Both the position numbers and the translations under genes were made by a program. A DNA stretch of 64,000 nt from Aurantibacter aestuarii (GTDB taxonomy: Bacteria > Bacteroidota > Bacteroidia > Flavobacteriales > Flavobacteriaceae), in the NCBI RefSeq assembly GCF_003008425.1, contig NZ_PXOQ01000009.1, positions 131,501 through 195,500 of the forward strand, given 5' to 3'. Shown here piece after piece: positions 36,564-46,426 of the stretch. Positions within the stretch are counted from its first letter, which is position 1. Each line of letters starts with the position of its first letter. The notes under the pieces are model-generated. The model made no database searches, was not told the origin of the DNA, and saw nothing but the letters and a program-made list of their open reading frames with translations.

Positions 36564-36917
36564 ATGGCAATTATAATAACAGATGAATGTATCAATTGCG
36601 GGGCTTGCGAACCGGAATGTCCAAATACAGCAATTTATGAAGGCGCAGACGATTGGAGATATAAAGATGGTACAAGTCTGGATGGAAAATTAGTTTTACC
36701 AAATGGTAAGGAAGTAGATGCAGATGAAGCACAAGAACCAATTAGTGATGAAGTGTATTACATCGTTCCAGATAAATGTACAGAATGTGTTGGGTTTCAT
36801 GAAGAACCACAATGTGCTGCGGTTTGTCCAGTAGATTGTTGTGTGCCGGATGATGATCATGTAGAATCTGAAGAAGTTTTATTAGGGAAACAAAAATTTA
36901 TGCATCCAGAAGATTAA
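36564..36917 (+). CDS. 4Fe-4S dicluster ferredoxin
   Basis: A 117-residue ferredoxin with two cluster motifs: [12 protein letters not shown] at residues 9-20 (C-x2-C-x2-C-x3-C) and [22 protein letters not shown] (C-x2-C-x8-C-x3-C) at about 72-93. A long acidic insert separates the two. It donates or accepts electrons in central metabolism; which partner is unknown. The divergent LuxC-like reductase is the adjacent candidate. It starts at ATG and has a terminator of its own. Confidence 0.95.
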   Translation: MAIIITDECINCGACEPECPNTAIYEGADDWRYKDGTSLDGKLVLPNGKEVDADEAQEPISDEVYYIVPDKCTECVGFHEEPQCAAVCPVDCCVPDDDHVESEEVLLGKQKFMHPED

Positions 36918-36940
36918 ACTCTTCTTAGAAATACAATATC

Positions 36941-36971
36941 AAAATCCTAAGTATATGCTTAGGATTTTTTT
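36941..36971 (+). terminator. Terminator of the ferredoxin gene
   Basis: AAAATCCTAAG / CTTAGGATTTT, 11 bp with a 6-base loop, followed by T residues. Confidence 0.85.
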
Positions 36972-36994
36972 ATTTAAAAACATTAATAATTACT

Positions 36995-37002
36995 TACATT
37001 TG
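36995..37002 (+). promoter_or_regulatory. Predicted -7 box of ychF
   Basis: TACATTTG matches TAnnTTTG; the ATG of ychF is 51 bases downstream. No clear -33 TTG. Confidence 0.4.
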
Positions 37003-37053
37003 CACCCAATAAAAGATAAATTTCGCATTTGCGATAGTTTAAATATGTAATTT

Positions 37054-38148
37054 ATGAAAGCAGGAATAGTAGGTTTACCAAACGTAGGTAAATCGACCCT
37101 TTTTAATTGTTTGTCAAATGCCAAAGCACAAAGTGCCAATTTTCCATTTTGTACCATAGAACCTAATATTGGTGTGGTTAACGTACCAGATCCACGTTTG
37201 GAAAAACTGGAATCATTAGTAAAACCAGAGCGTGTGGTCCCGGCAACTGTAGAAATTGTTGATATTGCAGGATTGGTTAAAGGTGCTAGTAAAGGCGAAG
37301 GTTTAGGAAACCAGTTTTTAGCTAATATTCGTGAAACCGATGCTATTTTACATGTTTTACGTTGTTTTAATAATGATAATATTGTCCATGTAGATGGTAG
37401 TGTAGATCCTATTAGAGATAAAGAAACTATCGATATGGAACTACAACTTAAAGACTTAGAAACAGTCGATAAAAAATTAGAAAAGGTTAAACGTGCTTCA
37501 CGTACAGGAAATAAGGAAGCTCAAAAAGAAGAAGCAGTACTTATGGAAATCAAGAAAAATCTTGAAGCAGGTGTTTCTGTAAGAGCTATAGAATTTTCTG
37601 AAGATGATTATGAAGATTTTGTAAAGCCTTCTCAATTAATAACAGATAAACCTGTTATGTATGTGTGTAATGTAGATGAAGGTGCTGCTGTATCTGGAAA
37701 TGCATACGTAGAAAAGGTTAGAGAAGCGGTTAAAGACGAAAATGCCGAAGTTTTAGTTTTGGCTGTTGGTACCGAAGCCGATATTAATGAGTTAGACGAT
37801 TATGAAGAACGCCAAATGTTTTTAGCAGATATTGGTTTAGAAGAAGCTGGCGCTGCAAAATTAATTCGTTCTGCTTATAAACTGTTAAACCAGCAAACCT
37901 ATTTTACAGCAGGTGTTAAAGAAGTTAGAGCATGGACGGTAGATGTTGGTGCTACAGGTCCACAAGCTGCGGGTGTTATTCATACCGATTTTGAAAAAGG
38001 ATTTATTAGAGCTGAAGTAATTGCTTATGAAGATTATGTGACGTACGGTAGTGAAGCTAAAGTTAAAGAAGCTGGAAAAATGAGAGTAGAAGGAAAGCAG
38101 TACATTGTTAAAGATGGCGATGTGATGCATTTCTTATTTAATGTCTAA
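37054..38148 (+). CDS. ychF: Redox-regulated ATPase YchF (Obg family)
   Basis: A universally conserved P-loop NTPase that binds ATP in preference to GTP and associates with ribosomes. The 364-residue length is standard. It has the G1 motif GLPNVGKST (residues 7-15), G3-type DIAGLVKGASKGEGLGNQFLANIRE, the atypical NVDE in place of NKxD (YVCNVDEGAA, explaining ATP preference), and the C-terminal TGS-like region ending VEGKQYIVKDGDVMHFLFNV. It starts at ATG. Confidence 0.97.
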   Translation: MKAGIVGLPNVGKSTLFNCLSNAKAQSANFPFCTIEPNIGVVNVPDPRLEKLESLVKPERVVPATVEIVDIAGLVKGASKGEGLGNQFLANIRETDAILHVLRCFNNDNIVHVDGSVDPIRDKETIDMELQLKDLETVDKKLEKVKRASRTGNKEAQKEEAVLMEIKKNLEAGVSVRAIEFSEDDYEDFVKPSQLITDKPVMYVCNVDEGAAVSGNAYVEKVREAVKDENAEVLVLAVGTEADINELDDYEERQMFLADIGLEEAGAAKLIRSAYKLLNQQTYFTAGVKEVRAWTVDVGATGPQAAGVIHTDFEKGFIRAEVIAYEDYVTYGSEAKVKEAGKMRVEGKQYIVKDGDVMHFLFNV

Positions 38149-38192
38149 TTATTAGCTGTTAGCATTTAGATACAATCATATATTATAATCCA

Positions 38193-38230
38193 AAAAAAAG
38201 TCCCAAAACAGATGTTTTGGGACTTTTTTT
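38193..38230. terminator. Bidirectional terminator between ychF and the PAP2 gene
   Basis: An 18-bp perfect inverted repeat (AAAAAAAGTCCCAAAACA / TGTTTTGGGACTTTTTTT) with a 2-base loop between two converging genes. Confidence 0.9.
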
Positions 38231-38259
38231 AGTTCTATTTTAATAATACAATAATCTAT

Positions 38260-39084
38260 TTAAAAAGAATAGCTCAAGCTAAAACCTTGAAAATCGCCTC
38301 CAAAATCGTCACGTCCCATAATTGGTGTAAAACCAATATTGGAATCTTCCTTGCGTTTATGTAATTCAGGAATATAGTATCCAGCTAAAGCACCTAAACC
38401 GTAACCTAATAAAACATCGGTTAAAAAGTGTTGACCAGCTTCCATTCTAAAATAACCTACAGCAGCAGGTAAAGCTGCAGCTCCAGCCCATATGTAAGGT
38501 ACTGCAGGAGAATCCGGGTTAAAATCTTGGTAAGCTTTTGCAGCAAAAAATGTTGCTGTTGTTGTTGCAGCTACATGTCCAGAATAAAAAGATCTGGTCG
38601 CAGATGTGCTTCGTTGTCTTTCAAAAGAATCAGGGTCATTAGAATACACATAAGGTCTTGCACGATTTGTTAATCCTGCAGTTACTGTAAATAAAGCACT
38701 TGTTGTAGCTAAACTTTGTATATAAATTCCAAATAATTGTCCAGCATGGTCATTCATTTCATCATCAAATAACAGTGTAAATGGCGCGGCAAAAGATAGA
38801 TAAAAAGGAATATCACTTATTTTACTGGCATTTTCAGAGTAATTGCCTGCAGCCCATCGGTCTATGCCGTTTATGTCATCAATTTTTGTTTTAAAATCAG
38901 CTATTTCAGCTTCAGAAAAAGGCTCTTTTCCAGAAATAATTAACAATCCTCCAGCACTAACACCTAAAGCAGTACCAGTCCATATTCCATCTCTAGTCCA
39001 ATTCCATTCGTAAGGAGAGGTTTGGGTTTGTGCTTGAGATGTAAAGTAGGTAAAAATGAGTACAAGTATAAATATCTTTTTCAT
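38260..39084 (-). CDS. PAP2-family phosphatase
   Basis: A 274-residue protein with an N-terminal signal or membrane anchor (FILVLIFTYFTSQAQ). The PAP2 active site is seen as three parts: NRARPYVYS (motif 1), RSFYSGHVAATTTATFFA with the catalytic His in YSGH (motif 2), and RMEAGQHFLTDVLLGYG (motif 3, R-x5-H-x3-D). Relatives remove phosphate from lipids or prenyl diphosphates such as undecaprenyl diphosphate at the envelope. It starts at ATG and has a good predicted promoter upstream. Confidence 0.9.
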   Translation of the reverse strand: MKKIFILVLIFTYFTSQAQTQTSPYEWNWTRDGIWTGTALGVSAGGLLIISGKEPFSEAEIADFKTKIDDINGIDRWAAGNYSENASKISDIPFYLSFAAPFTLLFDDEMNDHAGQLFGIYIQSLATTSALFTVTAGLTNRARPYVYSNDPDSFERQRSTSATRSFYSGHVAATTTATFFAAKAYQDFNPDSPAVPYIWAGAAALPAAVGYFRMEAGQHFLTDVLLGYGLGALAGYYIPELHKRKEDSNIGFTPIMGRDDFGGDFQGFSLSYSF

Positions 39085-39150
39085 GGTTTAGTTTTTTTAC
39101 GAATCTAAGGAATGGAACCAATTCTAAGTATTCATTTATTATTAGTTTAA

Positions 39151-39179
39151 CAAAAATAATTGTTAATTAATTAAAACAA
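39151..39179 (-). promoter_or_regulatory. Predicted promoter of the PAP2 gene
   Basis: On the minus strand TTG (39177-39179) and TATTTTTG (39151-39158) are 18 bases apart; the ATG is 67 bases downstream. Confidence 0.5.
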
Positions 39180-39240
39180 ATCCTGTTTTATTTTTTCTTA
39201 TGAAGTAGTATATTAGCAACAAACTCCTATATTACAATAC

Positions 39241-41100
39241 ATGTCTCAAGAAACTAAATATACCGAAGATAATATACGTTCACTCGATTGGAAAGAGCAT
39301 ATCCGTATGCGTCCCGGGATGTATATTGGTAAATTGGGTGATGGCTCTTCAGCAGACGATGGAATTTATATTTTACTAAAAGAAGTCTTAGATAATTCCA
39401 TTGACGAATATGTTATGGGAGCTGGTAAAACCATAGAAATATCTATACAAGGTGATAAAGTGATTGTGCGCGATTACGGGCGTGGAATTCCTTTAGGAAA
39501 AGTGGTCGATGTGGTTTCTAAAATGAATACCGGTGGTAAGTACGACTCTAAAGCCTTTAAAAAATCGGTAGGTTTAAATGGAGTAGGTACCAAAGCCGTA
39601 AATGCCTTATCATCGTATTTTAGAGTAGAATCGTCTCGAGATGGCAAATCGGCTTCTGCAGAATTTTCAGCTGGTAATCTTGAAAATGAAGAGTTTTTAG
39701 AAGAAACAACACGTCGTAAAGGAACTAAAGTCTCATTTATTCCAGATGAAACTATTTTCAAGAACTATAAGTATCGTAATGAATATGTGGTTAAGATGCT
39801 TAAAAATTACGTGTATCTTAATCCAGGTTTAACCATCGTTTTTAACGGTGAAAAATACTACAGTGAAAATGGACTAAAAGACCTTTTAGCTGAAAAGATT
39901 AATCCGGGCGATATGCTATATCCCATCATCCACTTAAAAGGAGATGATATAGAAATTGCATTAACCCACAGTAAAACCTTATATAGCGAAGAATATAACA
40001 GTTTTGTTAACGGACAAAATACCACTCAAGGTGGTACGCATTTAGCAGCGTTTCGTGAGGCTTTGGTAAAAACCATACGTGAGTTTTATGGTAAATCTTA
40101 TGATGCATCAGATATTAGAAAGTCTGTTGTATCTGCCATAGCCATAAAAGTTATGGAGCCGGTTTTTGAAAGTCAGACTAAAACGAAGCTAGGATCTACA
40201 GATATGGGAGGCAATCTTCCAACAGTTAGAACGTACATTAACGACTTTGTAAAGACCTATTTAGATAATTATTTACATAAAAACCCAGAAACTGCCGATA
40301 AACTGCAACGTAAGATATTACAAGCCGAGCGTGAACGTAAGGAGCTGTCTGGAATTCGAAAAATAGCTAAAGACCGCGCCAAGAAAGCGAGTTTACACAA
40401 TAAAAAATTACGTGATTGTCGTATTCACTTTGGAGACACCAAAAACGAGCGTAATTTAGAATCTACTTTGTTTATTACCGAGGGAGATTCGGCATCTGGA
40501 AGTATTACTAAATCACGTGATGTAAATACACAAGCGGTGTTTAGTTTAAAAGGAAAGCCTTTAAATTGTTACGGTTTAACAAAGAAGATTGTGTACGAGA
40601 ATGAAGAATTTAATTTGTTACAAGCGGCTTTAAATATCGAAGAATCTTTAGAAGACCTTCGATATAATAATGTGGTCATCGCAACCGATGCCGATGTAGA
40701 TGGAATGCACATCCGCTTGCTACTTATTACGTTTTTTCTTCAGTTTTTTCCTGAAGTGATTAAAGAAGGACACTTATACATTTTGCAAACTCCATTGTTT
40801 AGAGTACGTAATAAAAAGAAAACTATTTATTGCTATTCTGAAGAAGAACGTAGGGCTGCTTTAGAAGAGTTAAAGCCTAAGCCGGAAATTACACGATTTA
40901 AAGGATTAGGTGAAATATCTCCAAACGAATTCAAACATTTTATAGGTGAAGATATTCGTTTAGACCCAGTAATGTTAGATGATAATATGTCTATTGAAGA
41001 GTTATTGTCGTTTTATATGGGTAAAAACACACCAACAAGACAGGAGTTTATAATAGATAATTTAAAAGTGGAGCTGGATATTATTTCTGAAGAGAACTAG
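39241..41100 (+). CDS. parE: DNA topoisomerase IV subunit B
   Basis: ATPase subunit of a type IIA topoisomerase that unlinks daughter chromosomes. The 619-residue protein has the GHKL ATPase part ([15 protein letters not shown], then [28 protein letters not shown]), transducer domain and TOPRIM ([12 protein letters not shown] at about 420, [15 protein letters not shown]), ending with an Arg/Lys-rich tail region. It is the short ParE form used in Bacteroidota, without a GyrB-type insert. It starts at ATG. The subunit A gene is downstream but separated by a small membrane gene. Confidence 0.95.
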   Translation: MSQETKYTEDNIRSLDWKEHIRMRPGMYIGKLGDGSSADDGIYILLKEVLDNSIDEYVMGAGKTIEISIQGDKVIVRDYGRGIPLGKVVDVVSKMNTGGKYDSKAFKKSVGLNGVGTKAVNALSSYFRVESSRDGKSASAEFSAGNLENEEFLEETTRRKGTKVSFIPDETIFKNYKYRNEYVVKMLKNYVYLNPGLTIVFNGEKYYSENGLKDLLAEKINPGDMLYPIIHLKGDDIEIALTHSKTLYSEEYNSFVNGQNTTQGGTHLAAFREALVKTIREFYGKSYDASDIRKSVVSAIAIKVMEPVFESQTKTKLGSTDMGGNLPTVRTYINDFVKTYLDNYLHKNPETADKLQRKILQAERERKELSGIRKIAKDRAKKASLHNKKLRDCRIHFGDTKNERNLESTLFITEGDSASGSITKSRDVNTQAVFSLKGKPLNCYGLTKKIVYENEEFNLLQAALNIEESLEDLRYNNVVIATDADVDGMHIRLLLITFFLQFFPEVIKEGHLYILQTPLFRVRNKKKTIYCYSEEERRAALEELKPKPEITRFKGLGEISPNEFKHFIGEDIRLDPVMLDDNMSIEELLSFYMGKNTPTRQEFIIDNLKVELDIISEEN

Positions 41101-41109
41101 ATTATCAGA

Positions 41110-41397
41110 ATGAAAAAGTATTTTATTAGTGTCGTGTGTCTAATTGATGTTTACTACATTTTATTATGGACATATGTATTTAATACTTTTGATAATCAAT
41201 TAGATAGACGTTCATATTTTATTGAAAATTCAATTTTATTTGATGATATAATGACTTTAGATATCACTTTAGGCTTATTAAATATTTTAGCATTAGTTTT
41301 TGTTGGAATAGAGAAAAGAATACACAAAATTTTTAAAATCATTAGCTTATCAATTTTGACCCTATTCATTATTTTTCTAATTCAATCACATTTATAA
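41110..41397 (+). CDS. Small membrane protein between parE and parC
   Basis: A 95-residue protein with three hydrophobic segments (FISVVCLIDVYYILLWTYVF, TLGLLNILALVFVGI, FKIISLSILTLFIIFLI). No family is recognised. It begins at ATG 9 bases after the parE stop and lies in the gap before parC, which in related organisms as I recall usually contains nothing. A palindromic dispersed repeat follows it just before parC. Its presence could mark an insertion. Confidence 0.55.
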   Translation: MKKYFISVVCLIDVYYILLWTYVFNTFDNQLDRRSYFIENSILFDDIMTLDITLGLLNILALVFVGIEKRIHKIFKIISLSILTLFIIFLIQSHL

Positions 41398-41433
41398 CTA
41401 TTGAATTTTATTTATTAATATAAAAATAATAAG

Positions 41434-41453
41434 ATTCCTGCCTACGCAGGAAT
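41434..41453. repeat. Palindromic dispersed repeat upstream of parC
   Basis: ATTCCTGC / GCAGGAAT with the loop CTAC, ending 7 bases before the parC ATG. I recognise ATTCCTGCGTAGGCAGGAAT-type sequences as short dispersed repeats common in flavobacterial genomes. A hairpin here could shield the parC start. Confidence 0.65.
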
Positions 41454-41460
41454 AGTAGAC

Positions 41461-44136
41461 ATGACAGAACACCAAAACGACGACTTAACAAACGATAATT
41501 TAGAACTTAATACCAATGGTGAAAGTTTAGAACCACAAGAAAGCATTACTCGTGTTACAGGAATGTATAAAGACTGGTTTCTGGATTACGCCTCTTATGT
41601 AATCTTAGAGCGAGCGGTTCCTGCTATAGAAGACGGTTTTAAACCAGTGCAACGTCGTATTATGCATTCCATGAAAGATTTGGACGATGGACGCTATAAT
41701 AAAGTAGCAAACATTGTTGGTCACACCATGCAATATCACCCGCATGGAGATGCTAGTATTGCAGATGCTATGGTGCAAATTGGTCAGAAAGATTTGTTAA
41801 TTGACACACAAGGAAACTGGGGAAATATTTTAACAGGAGACAGTGCTGCAGCTTCAAGATATATTGAAGCACGTATTTCTAAATTTGGGTTGGATGTCGT
41901 TTATAATCCGAAAATTACAGAATGGCAAGCGAGTTACGATGGTCGTCGTAAAGAGCCTGTAAATTTACCAGTTATGTTCCCACTTTTGTTAGCTCAAGGT
42001 GGCGAAGGTATTGCAGTAGGTTTATCGACTAAAATTTTACCTCATAACTTTATAGAGCTTATAGACGCTTCCGTAAAACATTTACAAGGTAAGCGTTTTA
42101 CTATTTATCCAGACTTCCCAACCGGTGGTATTGCAGATATTTCTGGCTATAACGATGGATTACGTGGTGGTAAAGTACGCGTTAGAGCTAAAATTTCTCA
42201 ACTCGATAAAAACACTCTGGTTATTACCGAAGTACCATTTGGGAACACCACTCAATCCTTAATTGATTCTATTTTAAAGGCTAATGAAAAAGGCAAGATA
42301 AAAGTTAAAAAAATTGAAGATAATACCGCTGCGGAAGTAGAAATTCAAATTCATTTACCGCCAGGCTTATCACCAGACAAGACCATAGACGCTTTATATG
42401 CCTTTACAAGTTGTGAGTCGTCCATATCACCATTAGGTTGTGTTATTGAAGATAACAAACCGTTATTTATTGGGGTTACGGAGATGCTAAAACGCAGTAC
42501 CGACCACACGGTGCAGCTTTTAAAACAAGAGTTGGAAATTAAACTGGGCGAATTTGAAGAACAGTGGCATTTTGCGAGTCTTGAGCGTATTTTTATAGAA
42601 AATAGAATTTATCGTGATATCGAGGAAGAAGAAACTTGGGAAGGCGTAATAGATGCTATCGATAAAGGTTTACAGCCACATATTAAACATCTAAAACGTG
42701 CTATTACAGTTGAAGATATTACACGTTTAACTGAAATTAGAATTAAGCGTATTTCTAAATTCGATATTGATAAAGCTCAACAAAAAATTGATGCGCTTGA
42801 GGATCAAATTGCCGAAGTTAAGCACCACTTAGCACATTTAATAGATTATGCTATTGCTTATTTTACAAGACTTAAGGCAGAATATGGTAAAGGAAGAGAG
42901 CGTAAAACCGAATTAAGAACGTTTGAAGATGTCGATGCTACTAAAGTTGTTATTCGTAATACAAAACTTTATGTAAACCGAGAAGAAGGCTTTATAGGAA
43001 CATCTTTAAAACGTGACGAATATGTTTGCGATTGTAGTGATATAGACGATATTATTGCGTTTACTGCAGATGGCTTAATGATGGTAACTAAAGTAGATAG
43101 CAAAACCTTTATTGGTAAAAACATTATACACGTTGCAGTGTTCAAGAAAAAGGATAAGCGCACCATTTATAATATGATTTATCGTGATGGAACCAAAGGG
43201 GCATCTTATGTTAAACGTTTTAATGTAACCTCTACTACCAGGGATAAAGAGTACGATTTAACCAATGGTAATAAAGGTTCTAAGGTATGGTATTTTTCTG
43301 CAAACCCTAATGGTGAAGCAGAAGTGGTATCTATTATTTTGCGACAAGTTGGTAGTATTAAAAAACTGAAATGGGATTTAGATTTTGCCGATGTTCTTAT
43401 TAAAGGTCGTGCCAGTAAAGGTAATGTAGTTACTAAACACGCTATAAAATCGATTGATTTAAAAGAGAAAGGCGTTTCTACCTTAAAACCACGTAAAATC
43501 TGGTTTGATGAGACTGTACAACGTCTTAATGTAGATGGAAGAGGTGAGTTGTTGGGAGAATTTAGAGGAGACGATAAATTACTTATTATCAACCAGAAAG
43601 GTATCGCCAAAACCGTAACACCAGAAGTGACTTTACATTTTGATAGTGATATGGTGGTTTTAGAAAAATGGAACCCTAAGAAACCAATTTCGGCTATTTA
43701 TTTTAATGGTGAAAAGGATTTGTACTATGTGAAACGATTTTTAATTGAAACCGAAGACCGCGAAGATTTATTTATTTCAGATCATGAAAAATCTTATTTA
43801 GAAATAGTTTCTACCGATTGGAAACCTGTAGCAGAATTAGAATTTACCAAAGAACGTGGTAAAGACCGAAAAGATAATGAAACTATACTTTTAGAAGAAT
43901 TTATCTCAGTTAAAGGTATTACAGCAATTGGAAACCAGTTAACTAAGGATAAGGTTAACCAAATTAATTTATTGGATCCCTTACCTTACGAAGAAGCTAT
44001 AGAAGAAAAGATTGAAAAAGCTGAGGTTTTAGTTGATACTTCAGAAAACAAATCGCAAACCAATACTACCGAAACTAATAATGATGACTCCGATAGTCCA
44101 GAAACGGACGAGTCTGGACAAGCGAAGTTGTTTTAA
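41461..44136 (+). CDS. parC: DNA topoisomerase IV subunit A
   Basis: Breakage-reunion subunit of topoisomerase IV. The 891 residues include the winged helix and tower domain (YASYVILERAVPAIEDGFKP, RRIMHSMKD), the catalytic tyrosine Tyr134 in AAASRYIEAR, the GEGIAVGLSTKILPHNFIEL text and a C-terminal beta-pinwheel-like repeat domain (DRKDN, KGNVVTKHAIKS). The last 50 residues are an acidic low-complexity tail (KSQTNTTETNNDDSDSPETD). It starts at ATG. The order parE, small gene, parC is on one strand. Confidence 0.95.
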   Translation: MTEHQNDDLTNDNLELNTNGESLEPQESITRVTGMYKDWFLDYASYVILERAVPAIEDGFKPVQRRIMHSMKDLDDGRYNKVANIVGHTMQYHPHGDASIADAMVQIGQKDLLIDTQGNWGNILTGDSAAASRYIEARISKFGLDVVYNPKITEWQASYDGRRKEPVNLPVMFPLLLAQGGEGIAVGLSTKILPHNFIELIDASVKHLQGKRFTIYPDFPTGGIADISGYNDGLRGGKVRVRAKISQLDKNTLVITEVPFGNTTQSLIDSILKANEKGKIKVKKIEDNTAAEVEIQIHLPPGLSPDKTIDALYAFTSCESSISPLGCVIEDNKPLFIGVTEMLKRSTDHTVQLLKQELEIKLGEFEEQWHFASLERIFIENRIYRDIEEEETWEGVIDAIDKGLQPHIKHLKRAITVEDITRLTEIRIKRISKFDIDKAQQKIDALEDQIAEVKHHLAHLIDYAIAYFTRLKAEYGKGRERKTELRTFEDVDATKVVIRNTKLYVNREEGFIGTSLKRDEYVCDCSDIDDIIAFTADGLMMVTKVDSKTFIGKNIIHVAVFKKKDKRTIYNMIYRDGTKGASYVKRFNVTSTTRDKEYDLTNGNKGSKVWYFSANPNGEAEVVSIILRQVGSIKKLKWDLDFADVLIKGRASKGNVVTKHAIKSIDLKEKGVSTLKPRKIWFDETVQRLNVDGRGELLGEFRGDDKLLIINQKGIAKTVTPEVTLHFDSDMVVLEKWNPKKPISAIYFNGEKDLYYVKRFLIETEDREDLFISDHEKSYLEIVSTDWKPVAELEFTKERGKDRKDNETILLEEFISVKGITAIGNQLTKDKVNQINLLDPLPYEEAIEEKIEKAEVLVDTSENKSQTNTTETNNDDSDSPETDESGQAKLF

Positions 44137-44175
44137 TTTGTTCTATTAGACCGTTTGTGCACTTAAAAAAACACT

Positions 44176-44709
44176 GTGAAGTTAAAAGAAAAGTTAGATA
44201 AAATAGATTCTGAAATTAAAATCGGTTTGAAATAAAAAGCGATTGACAGATTAGGAAATTTGATTAAACAGAACCCTAATATAATTGAATTAAGAAGTAA
44301 ACTAGCTGAAGTATATTATGAAAGTGGATTTTTAGACTCTGCTGGAAAATATTGGATTTTGACAGAACCAGTTGATAACAGAATCAAAAAATGTGTGGAA
44401 CTCTACCAAAAGTCTGTAAGCTATTCTGGACATCAAATATTGAGAGAAATAAAATTCAATGGAGATAAAACCCAGCTAGATGAATATGCTCAAGCAAAAA
44501 TAGCTGAATTAGAATCTGATAGTGAAATTAAAACAGGCTACATTCCACATATTGAAAATAACTTTCAAAAACCAAAAGTACCTTATATTAAATATAAAAG
44601 GACATTTGAAGATAAAATGGCTGATTTTTGGGCTTATTTTGTAATTGGAGTTGGAATTATTTTATTTCTAATTGGAATTTACACAGTGTTTAATTGGATA
44701 TTTATATAA
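44176..44709 (+). pseudogene. DUF6584-like protein gene broken by an in-frame stop
   Basis: From a GTG at 44176 the frame reads VKLKEKLDKIDSEIKIGLK, then TAA at 44233-44235, and continues in the same frame as KAIDRLGNLIKQNPNIIELR and on to 44709. The whole looks like one DUF6584 protein: helical N-terminus, KAIDRLGNLI, ELRSKLAEVYYESGFLDSAGKYW and a C-terminal membrane segment (VIGVGIILFLIGIYTVFNWIF). So a nonsense mutation removes the N-terminal 20 residues; a restart at the TTG at 44260 could still give a 149-residue product. It lies in an accessory stretch after parC. Confidence 0.7.
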
Positions 44710-44734
44710 AAAAGATACCACAATGATGTATAAA

Positions 44735-44811
44735 AGCGATTATCGCGGATTTGATTAAGTATGAATCCACTCGGAATTGCTCACGTCGTTGCTAAACAGA
44801 AAATAATCGCT
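44735..44811. repeat. Diverged element, copy 1 (attC-like or MITE-like)
   Basis: Arms AGCGATTAT (44735-44743) and ATAATCGCT (44803-44811) form a 9-bp inverted repeat around 59 bases that include a smaller hairpin GGATT / AATCC. The 44 bases 44738-44781 align without gaps to 46427-46470 with 30 identities, and both copies are followed after 17-19 bases by AAATAATC...AGTTT. The layout, element directly behind a gene, resembles integron cassette recombination sites. Confidence 0.55.
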
Positions 44812-44905
44812 AGTTTAATTCGTAACTGACGGTAATACAAGTCCGTTCTCCGTAATTTCCTGTAATATTTAAATTAAAACAAATTCTTTTATTAAATAAA
44901 AAACA

Positions 44906-46399
44906 ATGAGATTAAACTATTTCTTTATTTTATTATTAATTTCAATCCAAAGTTGTAAAACTCAAAATGTACAAAATACTGAATCGGTAAAAGAAACCTT
45001 TTTTAAAGAACAAGAAGAAATAGGAACACCAGCTATCAAATACATACGAAACAATTTTTACAAACTTTACGTGTTGGACGAATCAGAATTCACGTCAAAA
45101 ATTGATTCATTAAAAAATATTTTTACATCTCATTTAAAAAAATATCAGAGTAATCTTGATAAGTTAACACTTAATGAAGAAGTTATAAATATTAACTATT
45201 TGTTTGATAAATATCTTCTCGAATATCCACAGCTGCACTATGAATTTACTGGTGAAAAGATTAAAACATCTAAAACTAACCAATTAAGAATTAATCATAA
45301 TCTTAGGAAGATAAATGACAGAAAGGCTTATGAAAACAAATACTTTAAGAACTATATTAAATCATTTTTAGCTATTCACTCCAAAAAAAATATGGAAAGT
45401 GGTCTATACACTGGAAAAGATAACCAGCAATTATTAGCAGATTTAAATACGGTTGACTCTATATTTTCAAATCAAGACGTCAAGTGTTTGTGGAAAGGAG
45501 AATATATCTATAACCATATAGATAATATGGGTGTTAAGAGTATTGATTCTATTTATAATGATTTCAAAATCTCTTGCAAGACATCAGGAATTGCAAATGA
45601 TATTAATGAAATTTATAATTTACATATTAGAAACAGAGCATCACATACAATCGAATTTTATAAGAAGGTAGATGGTTTTAATCTCGAAATGCATATATTT
45701 CAACCTGACACAACGACCTTTAAAGGAAAGCGACCAACAATAGTATATTTTCACGGCGGAAGTTGGTCTCAGGGAAAACCAGATTGGTTTTTTGAAACAG
45801 CAAAACGATATGCCCAAATGGGATGGGTTGCCACAGCGGTTGAATATAGAATTAAGGGTAGACACGGGACTTACCCATTTGATGCTGTTAAAGATGCCAA
45901 ATCTGCCATTAGATGGTTACGAGAAAATTCAGATAGATTAAACATAGACCAAAACAAAATTTTGGCAACAGGAAATTCAGCAGGTGGACATTTAAGCATT
46001 GCAACCGTCCTAGCTGATGATTGGAATGAGATTTCAGATGATTTAAAGACTAATGCTGCTCCAAATTTTGTCATTGCGAATGCAGCTGTTTACGATTTAA
46101 CAACACGTAGCAGTAACTGGATTAGAGAATATAACCAAGACACAAATTTAGTCAATGAAATTTCACCTAATGAATTGATAAAAAAAACCAATACAAAGTT
46201 CCTATTAATACACGGAGAAAATGACAGAAATTGTCCTTACTCAACAGCTGAAACGTTCTACAATAAAATGAAGTCTTTAAATAATGATGTTGAAATACAT
46301 AAGATTCCTAAAGCAGAACATTTTATTTGGTATGGAAAACATTCAACAGAAGTTGAAAACATTACAGCGAAATATATTAATGAACAAAACTTAGAGTAA
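44906..46399 (+). CDS. Alpha/beta hydrolase lipoprotein
   Basis: A 497-residue lipoprotein (signal to IQSC, cysteine near residue 17). The N-terminal half (about 25-250) is helical with no family I recognise. The C-terminal half (about 260-497) is an esterase-type alpha/beta hydrolase: oxyanion text VYFHGGSW, nucleophile GNSAGGH with the catalytic Ser, Asp in LLIHGENDRNC and His in KAEHFIWYGK. Such HSL/BD-FAE-like enzymes cleave acyl or feruloyl esters. It starts at ATG. It is flanked by two copies of one repeated element, which suggests acquisition as a unit. Confidence 0.85.
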   Translation: MRLNYFFILLLISIQSCKTQNVQNTESVKETFFKEQEEIGTPAIKYIRNNFYKLYVLDESEFTSKIDSLKNIFTSHLKKYQSNLDKLTLNEEVININYLFDKYLLEYPQLHYEFTGEKIKTSKTNQLRINHNLRKINDRKAYENKYFKNYIKSFLAIHSKKNMESGLYTGKDNQQLLADLNTVDSIFSNQDVKCLWKGEYIYNHIDNMGVKSIDSIYNDFKISCKTSGIANDINEIYNLHIRNRASHTIEFYKKVDGFNLEMHIFQPDTTTFKGKRPTIVYFHGGSWSQGKPDWFFETAKRYAQMGWVATAVEYRIKGRHGTYPFDAVKDAKSAIRWLRENSDRLNIDQNKILATGNSAGGHLSIATVLADDWNEISDDLKTNAAPNFVIANAAVYDLTTRSSNWIREYNQDTNLVNEISPNELIKKTNTKFLLIHGENDRNCPYSTAETFYNKMKSLNNDVEIHKIPKAEHFIWYGKHSTEVENITAKYINEQNLE

Positions 46400-46426
46400 A
46401 ACCTACGTTCAAGAATTTATAACCAT

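Noticed and set aside
43206-43610. 134-residue open frame on the minus strand
   Set aside because: Antisense to parC with no recognisable domain; a shadow of the coding frame.
44260-44709. Independent 149-residue gene starting at TTG 44260
   Set aside because: The family likeness continues upstream in the same frame across a stop codon to 44176, so I treat it as one broken gene.
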